This document shows, piece by piece, positions 8,419 through 16,124 of a DNA stretch of 23,786 nucleotides. Location of the stretch: NCBI GenBank assembly GCA_049841315.1, contig JASGDB010000086.1, positions 1 to 23,786 of the forward strand, given 5' to 3'. Numbering within the stretch: position 1 is the first letter of the stretch; every line of letters starts with the position of its first letter. The notes under the pieces were generated by a model, which saw nothing but the letters and a program-made list of their open reading frames with translations, was not told where the DNA came from and did not search any database. Source of the stretch: JASGDB01 sp049841315. GTDB taxonomy: Bacteria > Bacteroidota > Bacteroidia > Flavobacteriales > Weeksellaceae. The translations under genes were made by a program, and so were the position numbers.

Positions 8419-8426
8419 CAAAAATA
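8419..8426 (-). promoter_or_regulatory. Putative -7 promoter box of lplA
   Basis: Minus-strand TATTTTTG is an exact TANNTTTG match, 15 bases upstream of the preferred GTG start of lplA, implying a leader of roughly ten bases. No TTTG -33 element is seen at 17-23 bases. Confidence 0.45.
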
Positions 8427-8472
8427 GGTAAAGATTTGCGAAAAGGGAAATTGCGGTTACAGAATAAAAAAA

Positions 8473-8506
8473 TTGCAGGGCAGTAGAGAAAAAATCCTTA
8501 CTTTTG
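8473..8506 (+). promoter_or_regulatory. Putative promoter of glyA and the downstream run
   Basis: A TTG at 8473-8475 is followed after 23 bases by TACTTTTG (8499-8506), an exact TANNTTTG box, 38 bases ahead of the glyA ATG. The spacing is at the upper end of the usual range. Confidence 0.55.
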
Positions 8507-8544
8507 GGAAAATCAAATTTTAACCATTCTATACTATTACAACA

Positions 8545-9816
8545 ATGAGCCGTGACCCGATTTTTGAATTAATTGAAAAAGAAAGACAACGCCAAACCCA
8601 CGGAATCGAACTGATTGCTTCCGAAAATTTTGTTTCCGATGAGGTGATGAAAGCCATGGGTAGCGTACTCACCAACAAATATGCAGAAGGATATCCCGGA
8701 AGACGGTATTACGGAGGCTGCGAAGTGGTGGACGAAGTGGAAACTTTAGCGATTGAGAGAGTAAAGCAGCTTTTCGGTGTGGAATATGCCAATGTGCAGC
8801 CGCATTCCGGTTCGCAGGCTAATGCTGCCGTTTATCTCGCCTGCCTGAAACCCGGCGACACCGTTTTCGGGCTTGACCTTTCCATGGGAGGACACCTTAC
8901 ACACGGTTCTTTCGTGAATTTTTCCGGAATCCAGTACAATGCGCAGTTTTACGGCGTGGAAAGAGAAACCGGAAGAATCGACTACGAAGCCATGCGCCAA
9001 AAGGCTCTCGAGGTAAAGCCCAAACTTCTGATTGCAGGTTTTTCAGCGTATTCAAGGGATTTGGATTACAAAAAATTCAGGGAAGTGGCGGATGAGGTCG
9101 GAGCAACGCTCTGGGCGGACATTGCACATCCGGCAGGCCTGGTGGCAAAAGGACTACTCAATTCACCTTTTGAGCACTGCCATGTGGTAACGACGACGAC
9201 TCATAAAACGCTTCGAGGCCCTCGCGGAGGACTTATTATGCTCGGAAAGGATTTTGAAAATACGTACGGACACAAAACTCCGAAAGGCGAAACCAAAATG
9301 ATGAGCGCAGTAATGGACAGCGCAGTTTTTCCGGGAATACAGGGAGGACCGCTGGAGCATGTGATTGCGGCAAAAGCGGTGGCATTCGGGGAGGCGCTGG
9401 ATGATTCTTTCAGAAAATATGCTGAAAAAGTGATAGCCAATGCTCAGGCACTTTCAAAAGCGATGATTGACCGCGGATTCGAGATTGTAAGCGGCGGAAC
9501 GGATAACCACCTGATGCTCATAGACCTCAGAAATAAAGGAGTGAACGGTAAAGAAACAGAAAAAGCTCTGGTAAAAGCGGATATTACCTGCAACAAAAAT
9601 ATGGTTCCTTTTGATGATAAAACGGCATTCACCACTTCAGGAATCCGTCTTGGGACGGCAGCGATTACCACAAGAGGTCTCGGCACTTCCGACATGGAAA
9701 CCGTAGCGGAACTCATCTCTGAAGTGGTAGAAAATATTAATGACACAGCTGTTATTGAGAATGTCCGTAAAAAAGTCAATAGTCTTATGGAAAGCCGCCC
9801 TTTGTTCATCGCATAA
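8545..9816 (+). CDS. glyA: Serine hydroxymethyltransferase
   Basis: GlyA interconverts serine and glycine while moving a one-carbon unit onto tetrahydrofolate, using pyridoxal phosphate; it is the main source of one-carbon units. At 423 residues the length is standard. Signature stretches run in order: ELIASENFVS near the N-terminus, NKYAEGYPGRRYYGG, the serine/PLP region HSGSQANAAVY, ADIAHPAGLV (Asp192 and His195 contact the PLP ring), and VVTTTTHKTLRGPRGG, in which Lys221 forms the Schiff base. TSGIRLGTAAITTRG near the C-terminus is also conserved. Transcription probably continues into the secreted-protein gene 25 bases downstream, since no terminator separates them. The divergent neighbour lplA serves the glycine-cleavage system, which shares glycine and folate with GlyA. 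Confidence 0.97.
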   Translation: MSRDPIFELIEKERQRQTHGIELIASENFVSDEVMKAMGSVLTNKYAEGYPGRRYYGGCEVVDEVETLAIERVKQLFGVEYANVQPHSGSQANAAVYLACLKPGDTVFGLDLSMGGHLTHGSFVNFSGIQYNAQFYGVERETGRIDYEAMRQKALEVKPKLLIAGFSAYSRDLDYKKFREVADEVGATLWADIAHPAGLVAKGLLNSPFEHCHVVTTTTHKTLRGPRGGLIMLGKDFENTYGHKTPKGETKMMSAVMDSAVFPGIQGGPLEHVIAAKAVAFGEALDDSFRKYAEKVIANAQALSKAMIDRGFEIVSGGTDNHLMLIDLRNKGVNGKETEKALVKADITCNKNMVPFDDKTAFTTSGIRLGTAAITTRGLGTSDMETVAELISEVVENINDTAVIENVRKKVNSLMESRPLFIA

Positions 9817-9841
9817 TTCTGTACAAAAATTTTATTTTTTT

Positions 9842-11914
9842 ATGAGTCGGAAAATTTTTCTTCTGTATGTTTTGATTTTTCAAGTTGCAGTGATTCAGGC
9901 GCAACAAAAGGATTGGACATTAGTGAATCCTTTTATCGATGTTTCCAGAATCCGGAAAGTTGAGATACTGAATGATAAAAATCTTTTTTTTCATGATAAA
10001 GGCTCAACAGTAGACCATAATTATATTGATATAAGCAATGATAAAGGAGATACATGGAGAAAAATTCAGACGCAAACACTTGTCGATTTTACCATGATTT
10101 CTGAAAATGTTGGTTTTTTGCTGTATTCTAACAAATTAGAGAAATCTTCCAATCAATTCAACACAATAAGCAGCTCCATTACGCTTCCTGCGGGTAATTG
10201 CAATGGAATATATTTTTACAATGCTTCAGAAGCGTATATCACCACCGGTAATTCAAAAATTTTAAAATCTACAGATGGCGGAGCAACATGGATTGCCTAT
10301 CCTGCACCCGGAAATGGCACGACCCTCAAAGTTCATTTTGTAAACAGCCAAAAAGGATTTGCAATCACCAATGGCGGCGAAATTTTAAAAACTTCTGATG
10401 GCGGTTTAAACTGGACAGTTGCAGATGCCCAATCATATCAATACAATGCATTGGCATTTAAAGATGAAAATACAGGAGTTGCAGTTGGCAAAAACGGCGC
10501 ACTTCGGTATACGACAGACGGAGGGACAACATGGAGTTCTAATACTCAATATACTAACACGTTCAATGATGTAAAAGTGATTGATGGCTTATTTCACATT
10601 ATCGGAACAGGCAGCACTTTATTGGTTGGAAGCGGGACGGAATGGCAAAAAAAATTAATTGAAACCCAACAAAGTGGTGGTATTCCGTTTTATGCATTGG
10701 GAAAAGGAAGATCTTTCCATATTGTAGCAACCAATCAGGATTATTCAAAGAACGATAAAATATATTCTACGGAAAATCTTCAAAACTGGACCGTTTTCAA
10801 AACTGCATTTTTTGGAGCGGATTTACAATCGTCTTTTTTTAACGACAACCATGCCATTGCGGTTGGCAGATACATTCCGTATGAATATTCTGTGGTTTAT
10901 ACTACGGATAACGGGGGAGCTACTTGGACTTACCGTAAAAATGTCGGCAGATTATTTTCACTAAAAACATTTAAAAATACAGGAAACGCATTTTTAGCAT
11001 ACAATCAAACCATTGAAAAATCTTCGGATTTCGGAACTACTTGGACTACTCAGGCTTTTCCGCTTCCCAATACCAGTTCTGCATTTGCGGGTGCAGCAGA
11101 TTTTTTGGAGACCGGAGAGATGTTTATTACTATTATAGGATATCCTTCGTATAACAACACCAGTGTGATTAAAAATTCCGGTTCCGGATGGTCAGCTCCT
11201 TCAAAAATTTGTAATGAAAGGGTAACGGACATTCGTTTTCTTAATTCACTCATCGGCTTCAGCGTTACTGAAAACAATACTGTCTACAGAACTTCTGACG
11301 GCGGAACAACATGGACAAAAGCTGTCATTGAAGGTGTAGATGTTGGGAAAATAACAATAGTGAACAACAATCTTATCTATATCGGGAAATTTGTAAGCTA
11401 TAATGCCGGTGAAACCTGGCAGGCAGTTTCTAATCAGATGATTCAGTTTGTTTCTTATGAAATTCATCCGGATAAAACCGGCTATGGCGTGCTTTCTAAT
11501 TACGATTTATACAAAACGATTGATGGAGGTGCTACATGGGTATTGGATTTTAACTCCCAAAATGCAGAAATTAGTGATGCTGTTTTGTCCAAAAACAGTG
11601 GAAGCAATGTCTTGCTTACCGGTTCGAAAAGCAGTATTTACAAAATTTATACATCTCCCACTTTATCACTAATTTCTCCCAAAATAAATGAAAGTATTAT
11701 TTTGTATCCTAATCCGGTTAAAGATTTTCTTACTTTCAAAACAAAGGGAGCGGTAGCGGATGTTGAAGTTTTGGATTTTTCAGGAAGAAGCATTTTACAA
11801 ATTCCGAGGCTTGATAATCATCAGTTAAACCTTCAGAATCTGCCAAAGGGTGTGTATCTTATCAAAGGAAAACTCAACAATAAGGCGTTTTCTGAAAGAG
11901 TGATAAAAAATTAA
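9842..11914 (+). CDS. T9SS-secreted Asp-box (BNR/Ycf48-like) repeat protein
   Basis: A 690-residue exported protein. It has a Sec signal peptide (MSRKIFLLYVLIFQ, cleavage probably after AQA-like residues near 20). About nine Asp-box repeats of the form S/T-x-D-x-G-x-T-W follow, for example STDGGATW (~143-150), TSDGGLNW (~184-191), TTDGGTTW (~224-231) and TIDGGATW further on, predicting a beta-propeller of the sialidase/Ycf48 type. The last ~75 residues form a type A T9SS sorting domain: LYPNPVKDFLTF, a VLDFSGR strand, LNLQNLPKGVYLIK and a basic end. This domain is cleaved after export through the Por machinery. No sialidase catalytic residues are evident, so this is probably a structural or binding propeller. 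The frame opens upstream inside glyA, but the signal peptide fixes the start at 9842. Confidence 0.9.
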   Translation: MSRKIFLLYVLIFQVAVIQAQQKDWTLVNPFIDVSRIRKVEILNDKNLFFHDKGSTVDHNYIDISNDKGDTWRKIQTQTLVDFTMISENVGFLLYSNKLEKSSNQFNTISSSITLPAGNCNGIYFYNASEAYITTGNSKILKSTDGGATWIAYPAPGNGTTLKVHFVNSQKGFAITNGGEILKTSDGGLNWTVADAQSYQYNALAFKDENTGVAVGKNGALRYTTDGGTTWSSNTQYTNTFNDVKVIDGLFHIIGTGSTLLVGSGTEWQKKLIETQQSGGIPFYALGKGRSFHIVATNQDYSKNDKIYSTENLQNWTVFKTAFFGADLQSSFFNDNHAIAVGRYIPYEYSVVYTTDNGGATWTYRKNVGRLFSLKTFKNTGNAFLAYNQTIEKSSDFGTTWTTQAFPLPNTSSAFAGAADFLETGEMFITIIGYPSYNNTSVIKNSGSGWSAPSKICNERVTDIRFLNSLIGFSVTENNTVYRTSDGGTTWTKAVIEGVDVGKITIVNNNLIYIGKFVSYNAGETWQAVSNQMIQFVSYEIHPDKTGYGVLSNYDLYKTIDGGATWVLDFNSQNAEISDAVLSKNSGSNVLLTGSKSSIYKIYTSPTLSLISPKINESIILYPNPVKDFLTFKTKGAVADVEVLDFSGRSILQIPRLDNHQLNLQNLPKGVYLIKGKLNNKAFSERVIKN

Positions 11915-11952
11915 ATTTTTCTGAAATTTTCATGACATTCAATCGAGAATAG

Positions 11953-12426
11953 ATGCAATCAGAAAAAAAATCATACACCTACGAAGAAATCCGGCAGAAG
12001 CTGATGTATTACTGCGCCTATCAGGACAGGTGTCATTATGAAGTAGAGCAGAAAATGAGGGATTTTCTTCTGATTCCCGAAGCCAGAGACGAGCTTCTCC
12101 TTTACCTGATGAAAGAAAATTACCTGAATGAAGAACGCTTTACCCGAAGCTATATCCGCGGAAAATTTTCTATCAAACAATGGGGAAGAAACAAAATCCG
12201 GATTCATCTTAAACAAAAACAAGTTCCCGAAAAGCTGATACAGAGCTGTTTTGATGAAATCAACCAATCGGAATACCGGTCTGTCATCCGAAAACTGTAC
12301 GAATCTTATTTTTCTAAACAGAAAGGACTGAAAGACTATCAGAAAAAGATAAAAACCTCGCGGTATCTGATGAGCAGAGGTTTTGAGTATGAGGAAATTC
12401 TTTCGGCAGTGAATGATGCTGAATGA
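11953..12426 (+). CDS. recX: Regulatory protein RecX
   Basis: RecX binds the RecA filament and modulates recombination and strand exchange. The 157-residue protein is made of three-helix RecX repeats. The best-conserved part is YLNEERFTRSYIRGKFS followed by KQWGRNKIRIHLKQK, matching the family's (F/Y)L(D/N)(D/E)xRFaxxyvrgk...G...I...L pattern, and the C-terminal repeat has SRYLMSRGFEYEEI. It starts 38 bases after the T9SS-protein gene with no terminator between, so it is likely in the same transcript. recA is not in the window. Confidence 0.88.
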   Translation: MQSEKKSYTYEEIRQKLMYYCAYQDRCHYEVEQKMRDFLLIPEARDELLLYLMKENYLNEERFTRSYIRGKFSIKQWGRNKIRIHLKQKQVPEKLIQSCFDEINQSEYRSVIRKLYESYFSKQKGLKDYQKKIKTSRYLMSRGFEYEEILSAVNDAE

Positions 12427-12462
12427 TTTTTTAGTATCTTCGTTTCCTCAAAACAACAAAAT

Positions 12463-12957
12463 TTGTCTTCCAAAGAAAAAGAGTTTTCGCAATTAGTGAG
12501 GGATAATCAGGGATTGATTATCAAGGTTTCCAGGCTCTATACCCATTCTCCGGAAGACGAGGAAGATTTGTTTCAGGAAATCGTGTTACAATTATGGAGA
12601 AGTTACGACTCATTCAAAGGGGATTCTAAAATTTCGACATGGATGTACCGAGTAGCCCTGAATACCGCAATTACGCTGTTCCGTAAGAAAACAAAATCCC
12701 CGCAGACCGATGAACTGAAAGATTTTCACCACCGTGATTATCTGGAAGACGATGATGAAAAACAGCAGCAGGTTTCGCTTCTGTACAAGGTGATTAAAAT
12801 GCTGCCGAATGTGGAAAGGGCAATCGTAATGATGTATCTCGATGATTTGCCGTACCGCGATATTGCCGAAAACCTCGGGATTACGGAAGTGAACGCAAGA
12901 GTGAAAATGAACAGACTTAAAAAAACATTAAAAGAACTGATGGAAAAAAATGCCTGA
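12463..12957 (+). CDS. ECF-type RNA polymerase sigma factor
   Basis: A 164-residue sigma-70-family protein of the extracytoplasmic-function class. Region 2 spans about residues 10-75, with DEEDLFQEIVLQLWRSYDSF and a STWMYRVALNTA core that melts the -10 element. Region 4 (about 105-160) has LPNVERAIVMMYLDDLPYRD followed by a helix-turn-helix (IAENLGITEVNARVKMNRLK). The start codon is TTG; the next residues (SSKEKEF) directly precede the conserved domain and no ATG is suitably placed. The downstream gene overlaps its end by eight bases, the classical arrangement of a sigma factor with its membrane-bound anti-sigma partner. Minus one base, TATCTTCG at 12435-12442 resembles a -7 box; otherwise it shares the upstream transcript. 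Confidence 0.88.
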   Translation: MSSKEKEFSQLVRDNQGLIIKVSRLYTHSPEDEEDLFQEIVLQLWRSYDSFKGDSKISTWMYRVALNTAITLFRKKTKSPQTDELKDFHHRDYLEDDDEKQQQVSLLYKVIKMLPNVERAIVMMYLDDLPYRDIAENLGITEVNARVKMNRLKKTLKELMEKNA

Positions 12958-13624
12958 ATTTGATATTGACAATTTTAAAGTAACCTGGCAGAAACAGGAC
13001 GTGAAGCCGAAATACGACAGCGCTGAAATTCTTCAGATGCTGAACCGGAAATCGCGGAATTACGTGAAATATATTTTGTGGATTAGTATTGCAGAATTTC
13101 TTCTGATAGTAGGCGTTTCCGCTTTTTATCTCTGTAAAGGAGATGAAGGGGAAAGTTTCATGCATATATTACAAAAACTGGGCGTAACCGAAACTCCCGA
13201 ACTGAAAAACTCCCTAAATTATTTCTACAATAGTATGAAAGCTGTGAGTATTCTGGTAACGGCATATTTTGTTGTCCGTTTTTACATCAGCTACTCCAAA
13301 ATCAATGTGGAAGCCAATCTCAAGAAGTTTATACTTCAGATTATGAGGTTTAAAAATACCGTGAATTTGTTTATTCTTACCAATATTCTCCTTTTGGTGG
13401 TGTATACGGGCGCTCTGGCGGTATTTATGTTTTATGTACTTTCCGGCCAGCATGTGAAGCTCGACACAGCCACAATATGGGGTTTTGTTGTTGGGCTGGC
13501 GGTTTCTCTGGTGTTCAGCATTGTGCTGATTTGGGTATATTATCGTATTGTGTACGGAATTATCATGAACAGGCTCGGAAAAAATATGGAACAGCTACAA
13601 GAAATAGAAGGACAGTCGGAATAA
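12950..13624 (+). CDS. Four-helix membrane protein, candidate anti-sigma factor
   Basis: A 224-residue integral membrane protein. The first ~40 residues are a soluble, charged segment (FDIDNFKVTWQKQD...) long enough to hold a sigma-binding helix. About four hydrophobic helices follow, near residues 41-61, 95-112, 137-160 and 171-198, and then a short charged tail (MEQLQEIEGQSE). It has no recognisable zinc-binding HxxxCxxC anti-sigma motif. The start codon lies inside the last codons of the sigma-factor gene, so translation is coupled. That position, the soluble N-terminus and the membrane anchoring suggest an anti-sigma factor that holds the sigma at the membrane; this is inference. Similar proteins in flavobacterial databases sometimes carry the name beta-carotene 15,15'-monooxygenase, which nothing in this sequence supports. 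A terminator follows immediately. Confidence 0.75.
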   Translation: MPEFDIDNFKVTWQKQDVKPKYDSAEILQMLNRKSRNYVKYILWISIAEFLLIVGVSAFYLCKGDEGESFMHILQKLGVTETPELKNSLNYFYNSMKAVSILVTAYFVVRFYISYSKINVEANLKKFILQIMRFKNTVNLFILTNILLLVVYTGALAVFMFYVLSGQHVKLDTATIWGFVVGLAVSLVFSIVLIWVYYRIVYGIIMNRLGKNMEQLQEIEGQSE

Positions 13625-13654
13625 AAAAATCCATTCAATTTTGAATGGATTTTT
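13625..13654. terminator. Bidirectional Rho-independent terminator
   Basis: A perfect 14-bp inverted repeat with a two-base centre (AAAAATCCATTCAA / TTGAATGGATTTTT) lies between the convergent ends of the membrane-protein gene (13624) and rpoN (13663). A tracts on the left and T tracts on the right make it usable in both directions. Confidence 0.88.
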
Positions 13655-13662
13655 AGTTTATG

Positions 13663-15141
13663 CTAAAGCTCTTTCCTCAGCCTCGCTACCGGAATATTCA
13701 GCTGTTCGCGGTATTTGGCGATGGTTCTCCTTGCGATGTTGTAGCCTTTTTCTTTGAGAACGCCCACCAATGCATCATCGGTTAAAGGTTTTCTTTTGTT
13801 TTCCTTGTAAATCGCTTCCTGAAGATACGTTTTGATTTCTTTGGTGGAAACTTCCTCACCGTCGTCATTGGTTAAAGAATCAGAAAATAAGTCTTTCAGA
13901 TAGACAATTCCGTTCGGTGTATCGGCATATTTGCTTTTTACCACTCTCGAAATCGTTGAAATATCGAAGCCCGTAATATCGGCAACGTCTTTCAGAATCA
14001 TCGGTTTCAGGGATTTGTCGTCGCCTGTGATAAAGTATTCTTTCTGAAGTTGTACAATCGCCGTAATCGTTTGAAGCAGCGTATTTTGGCGTTGATTAAT
14101 AGCATCAATGTACCATTTTGCAGCATCTAATTTTTGTTTGATAAAAAGTGCCGCCTGCTTATGCTCCGCCGAATTTTTATCGTGAGAATAAGTACTCAGA
14201 ATATCTTTGTATTCATCGGAAACACGCAGGGTAGGAGCGTTTTTACTGTTCAATAACGGAATAACGTCGTACTGTCCTTTTTTGTTTTCCTTCACCTGAA
14301 TCACAAAATCCGGAATAATTTCCTGATTAATGGTAATCGTCTGTGTGTCAAAATTACCGCCTACTTTCGGGGAAAGATGGGAGATTTCTTCCAGAGCTTC
14401 TTTCAGGTTTTCTTCGTCTACATCGTATTTCTGCATGATTTTGTTGTAATGCTTATTCGTTAAAGCATCAAACTGGTGGCGCAGAATATTGGCGGCAAGC
14501 GTTACAGCTTTGTCGGCGCTTACTTTTTTCTCGATTTGAAGAAGCAGACATTCCTGTAAACTCCTTGCACCAACTCCCGGCGGGTCTAATTTCTGAATAT
14601 AATTTTCAAGAATATCCGTTACCTTTTCATGAGTGGTGTAAATGCCCTGCGAGAACGCCAAATCGTCTACAATGGATTTTATTTCACGGCGAAGATAACC
14701 GTCTGTATCGAGGTTTCCGATAACATATTCCGCAATTTTAAGGTCTTCCTCTTCGATGCTCACCATTCTGATTTGTTCGGTGAGATAATCGTAAAGCGTT
14801 TGTCCTTCTGTTAGAAGCGACTGGTTGTCGAATTCCTCATCGTCCGCAGAGTAGTTGCTCGAAGCGGTTTTGTAGGACGGTTCGTCATCGAAAAGATATT
14901 CATCTACATCGAAATCGGTATCAATGCTTTCACTGCCTTCATCTTCGTAATCACTTCCTAAATCTTCATAATCATCTTCTTTCGCATCTTCTGTTACTTT
15001 CTCCAGAGCCGGATTTTCCTCAAGTTCTCGTTCCAGTTCTTCTTCAAATTCAAGGGTATGAAGCTGTATCAATTTCATAAGCTGAATCTGCTGAGGAGCA
15101 AGTTTTTGTCCGAGTTTGAGTTGAAGGTTTTGTTTAAGCAT
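13663..15141 (-). CDS. rpoN: RNA polymerase sigma-54 factor
   Basis: RpoN directs core polymerase to -24/-12 promoters and needs an AAA+ activator to open them. The 492-residue protein shows the standard layout. The N-terminal activator-interacting region is glutamine- and leucine-rich (LKLGQKLAPQQIQLMKLIQL, then EEELERELEENPALE). A very acidic linker follows (about 50-100, runs of Asp/Glu), then the core-binding domain (about 110-300, with LDPPGVGARSLQECLLLQIE). The DNA-binding region has an HTH (MILKDVADITGFDISTISRV) and ends in the RpoN box ARRTIAKYRE (residues 470-479) that reads the -24 element. No activator gene is in the window. If the upstream ORF6N gene is read through its frameshift it ends five bases before this ATG, so they may share a transcript. 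Confidence 0.96.
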   Translation of the reverse strand: MLKQNLQLKLGQKLAPQQIQLMKLIQLHTLEFEEELERELEENPALEKVTEDAKEDDYEDLGSDYEDEGSESIDTDFDVDEYLFDDEPSYKTASSNYSADDEEFDNQSLLTEGQTLYDYLTEQIRMVSIEEEDLKIAEYVIGNLDTDGYLRREIKSIVDDLAFSQGIYTTHEKVTDILENYIQKLDPPGVGARSLQECLLLQIEKKVSADKAVTLAANILRHQFDALTNKHYNKIMQKYDVDEENLKEALEEISHLSPKVGGNFDTQTITINQEIIPDFVIQVKENKKGQYDVIPLLNSKNAPTLRVSDEYKDILSTYSHDKNSAEHKQAALFIKQKLDAAKWYIDAINQRQNTLLQTITAIVQLQKEYFITGDDKSLKPMILKDVADITGFDISTISRVVKSKYADTPNGIVYLKDLFSDSLTNDDGEEVSTKEIKTYLQEAIYKENKRKPLTDDALVGVLKEKGYNIARRTIAKYREQLNIPVARLRKEL

Positions 15142-15216
15142 TGTATTTATTGGTCTGTTTTTCTTTTAATGGTATGTTTAAATTTCAGCACGGCAAAATT
15201 GAGCTCTACAGTGGTT

Positions 15217-15693
15217 TCAGTATCTGTTGTTTTCATGTCTTCTCCAAAAAATATCAGAGATAATCTCACCACTTTTCTGCATCAAAGATTTTTGTTCGTT
15301 TTCGTCTTTAATTTCTGATAATTCCGCAACCGTTCTCGAAAGTTCCCTTATTTTTATAAAGGTTTCAATAATGGCAATCGTGGTTTGCGTTGCTTTTTCG
15401 CTTTTCAGAATAGTGGCGAGCATATATAACCCCTTTTCTGTAAAGGCTTTGGGGAGTGATTTAGCAAATTTCAGTTTTTCGAGGTGGTCGAAATTTTCGA
15501 CCACATCCTGTTTTTCATCTTTTGTCAGTTCAAAGATATACCCGAACGGAAATTTTTCGGGATTATTTTTTACGGCTTCGTTGATTCTTTTGGTTTCTAC
15601 TCCATATAATTCCGCAACATTACTGTCTATAATCACTTTCTGATTACGGACGGTAATGATTTTATCTTCTATGTTGCTGAACTTTACGAGCAT
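15217..15693 (-). CDS. ORF6N-domain DNA-binding protein, probably frameshifted near the C-terminus
   Basis: As written the gene encodes 158 residues. The ORF6N domain, first described in phage proteins, occupies roughly residues 8-95: IITVRNQKVIIDSNVAELYG, the RINEAVKNNPEKFP segment, and KAFTEKGLYMLATIL. A coiled, charged region follows. The last ten residues (FWRRHENNRY) look out of frame. Removing one T from the run of six (A-run 15246-15251 on the plus strand) continues the reading as DIFGEDMKTTDTETT...ELNFAVLKFKHTIKRK and ends at a TAA at 15147-15149. That gives about 181 residues and leaves five bases to the rpoN ATG. The protein is likely a small regulator; ORF6N proteins occur both in mobile elements and on their own in Bacteroidota chromosomes. 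No other phage genes are nearby. Confidence 0.8.
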   Translation of the reverse strand: MLVKFSNIEDKIITVRNQKVIIDSNVAELYGVETKRINEAVKNNPEKFPFGYIFELTKDEKQDVVENFDHLEKLKFAKSLPKAFTEKGLYMLATILKSEKATQTTIAIIETFIKIRELSRTVAELSEIKDENEQKSLMQKSGEIISDIFWRRHENNRY

Positions 15694-15794
15694 AATTTAA
15701 CGGAGATTCGTTCTATCACCACGAAATTAAGCAAATTCTTTTAATTAGCACGATTTTTGATAGTAAAAGCAACGGATTTTTCTTTGAAGAATGA

Positions 15795-15825
15795 AAAAAC
15801 CACCTGAAAAAATCGGGTGGTTTTT
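15795..15825 (-). terminator. Rho-independent terminator after the toxin gene
   Basis: Inverted repeat built on AAAAACCACC / GGTGGTTTTT with an A-rich loop, six bases past the stop of the toxin gene and flanked by A/T runs. One inner pair is imperfect: a U-G wobble on plus, a mismatch on minus. The outer ten pairs hold on both strands. Confidence 0.8.
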
Positions 15826-15830
15826 GTATT

Positions 15831-16124
15831 TTAAAGTTTTAAATCTTCGGGATTTCTTCTGTTATCCCAAAAGGAAACTATAAAAATCTCATTTTCAATA
15901 ATCTGATAAATCAATGAAAAATGTTTGAGAATTTTTATGCTTCTTACATTTTTGTATTGATGAGGTTTTCCCAATAAAGGATTTGCCGAAATTAAAGTTT
16001 CCTTTTCTTCGACCTCTGCAATGAGTTTCTCTGAATAAGTAGCGGAACGATTGTGATAATTCCAATAAATCAGCGTGTCGTAATATTCATTTTCCGCTCT
16101 TTCAGACCAGATTATTTTATACAC
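15831..16124 (-). CDS. Type II toxin of the RelE/ParE superfamily
   Basis: A 97-residue protein starting at a GTG (MYKIIWSERAENEYYDTL). The opening beta strand, the two-helix hairpin (YSEKLIAEVEEKETLISANP), LLGKPHQYKNVRSIKI and the closing strands (FSLIYQIIENEIFIVSFWD then RRNPEDL) match the RelE/ParE toxin fold. The SFWDNRRNP ending is typical of ParE-like members, which act on DNA gyrase, rather than of ribosome-dependent RelE nucleases, but target assignment is inference. Its start overlaps the antitoxin end by 13 bases, giving coupled translation with antitoxin made first. A terminator follows at 15795-15825. Confidence 0.87.
   Translation of the reverse strand: MYKIIWSERAENEYYDTLIYWNYHNRSATYSEKLIAEVEEKETLISANPLLGKPHQYKNVRSIKILKHFSLIYQIIENEIFIVSFWDNRRNPEDLKL

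Noticed and set aside
9740..9841. Upstream extension of the T9SS protein start into glyA
   Set aside because: The extension is a shadow of the glyA C-terminus; a normal signal peptide begins at 9842.
12950..13624. Assignment as beta-carotene 15,15'-monooxygenase
   Set aside because: The sequence lacks the oxygenase iron-binding histidines and fold; it is a four-helix membrane protein next to a sigma factor.
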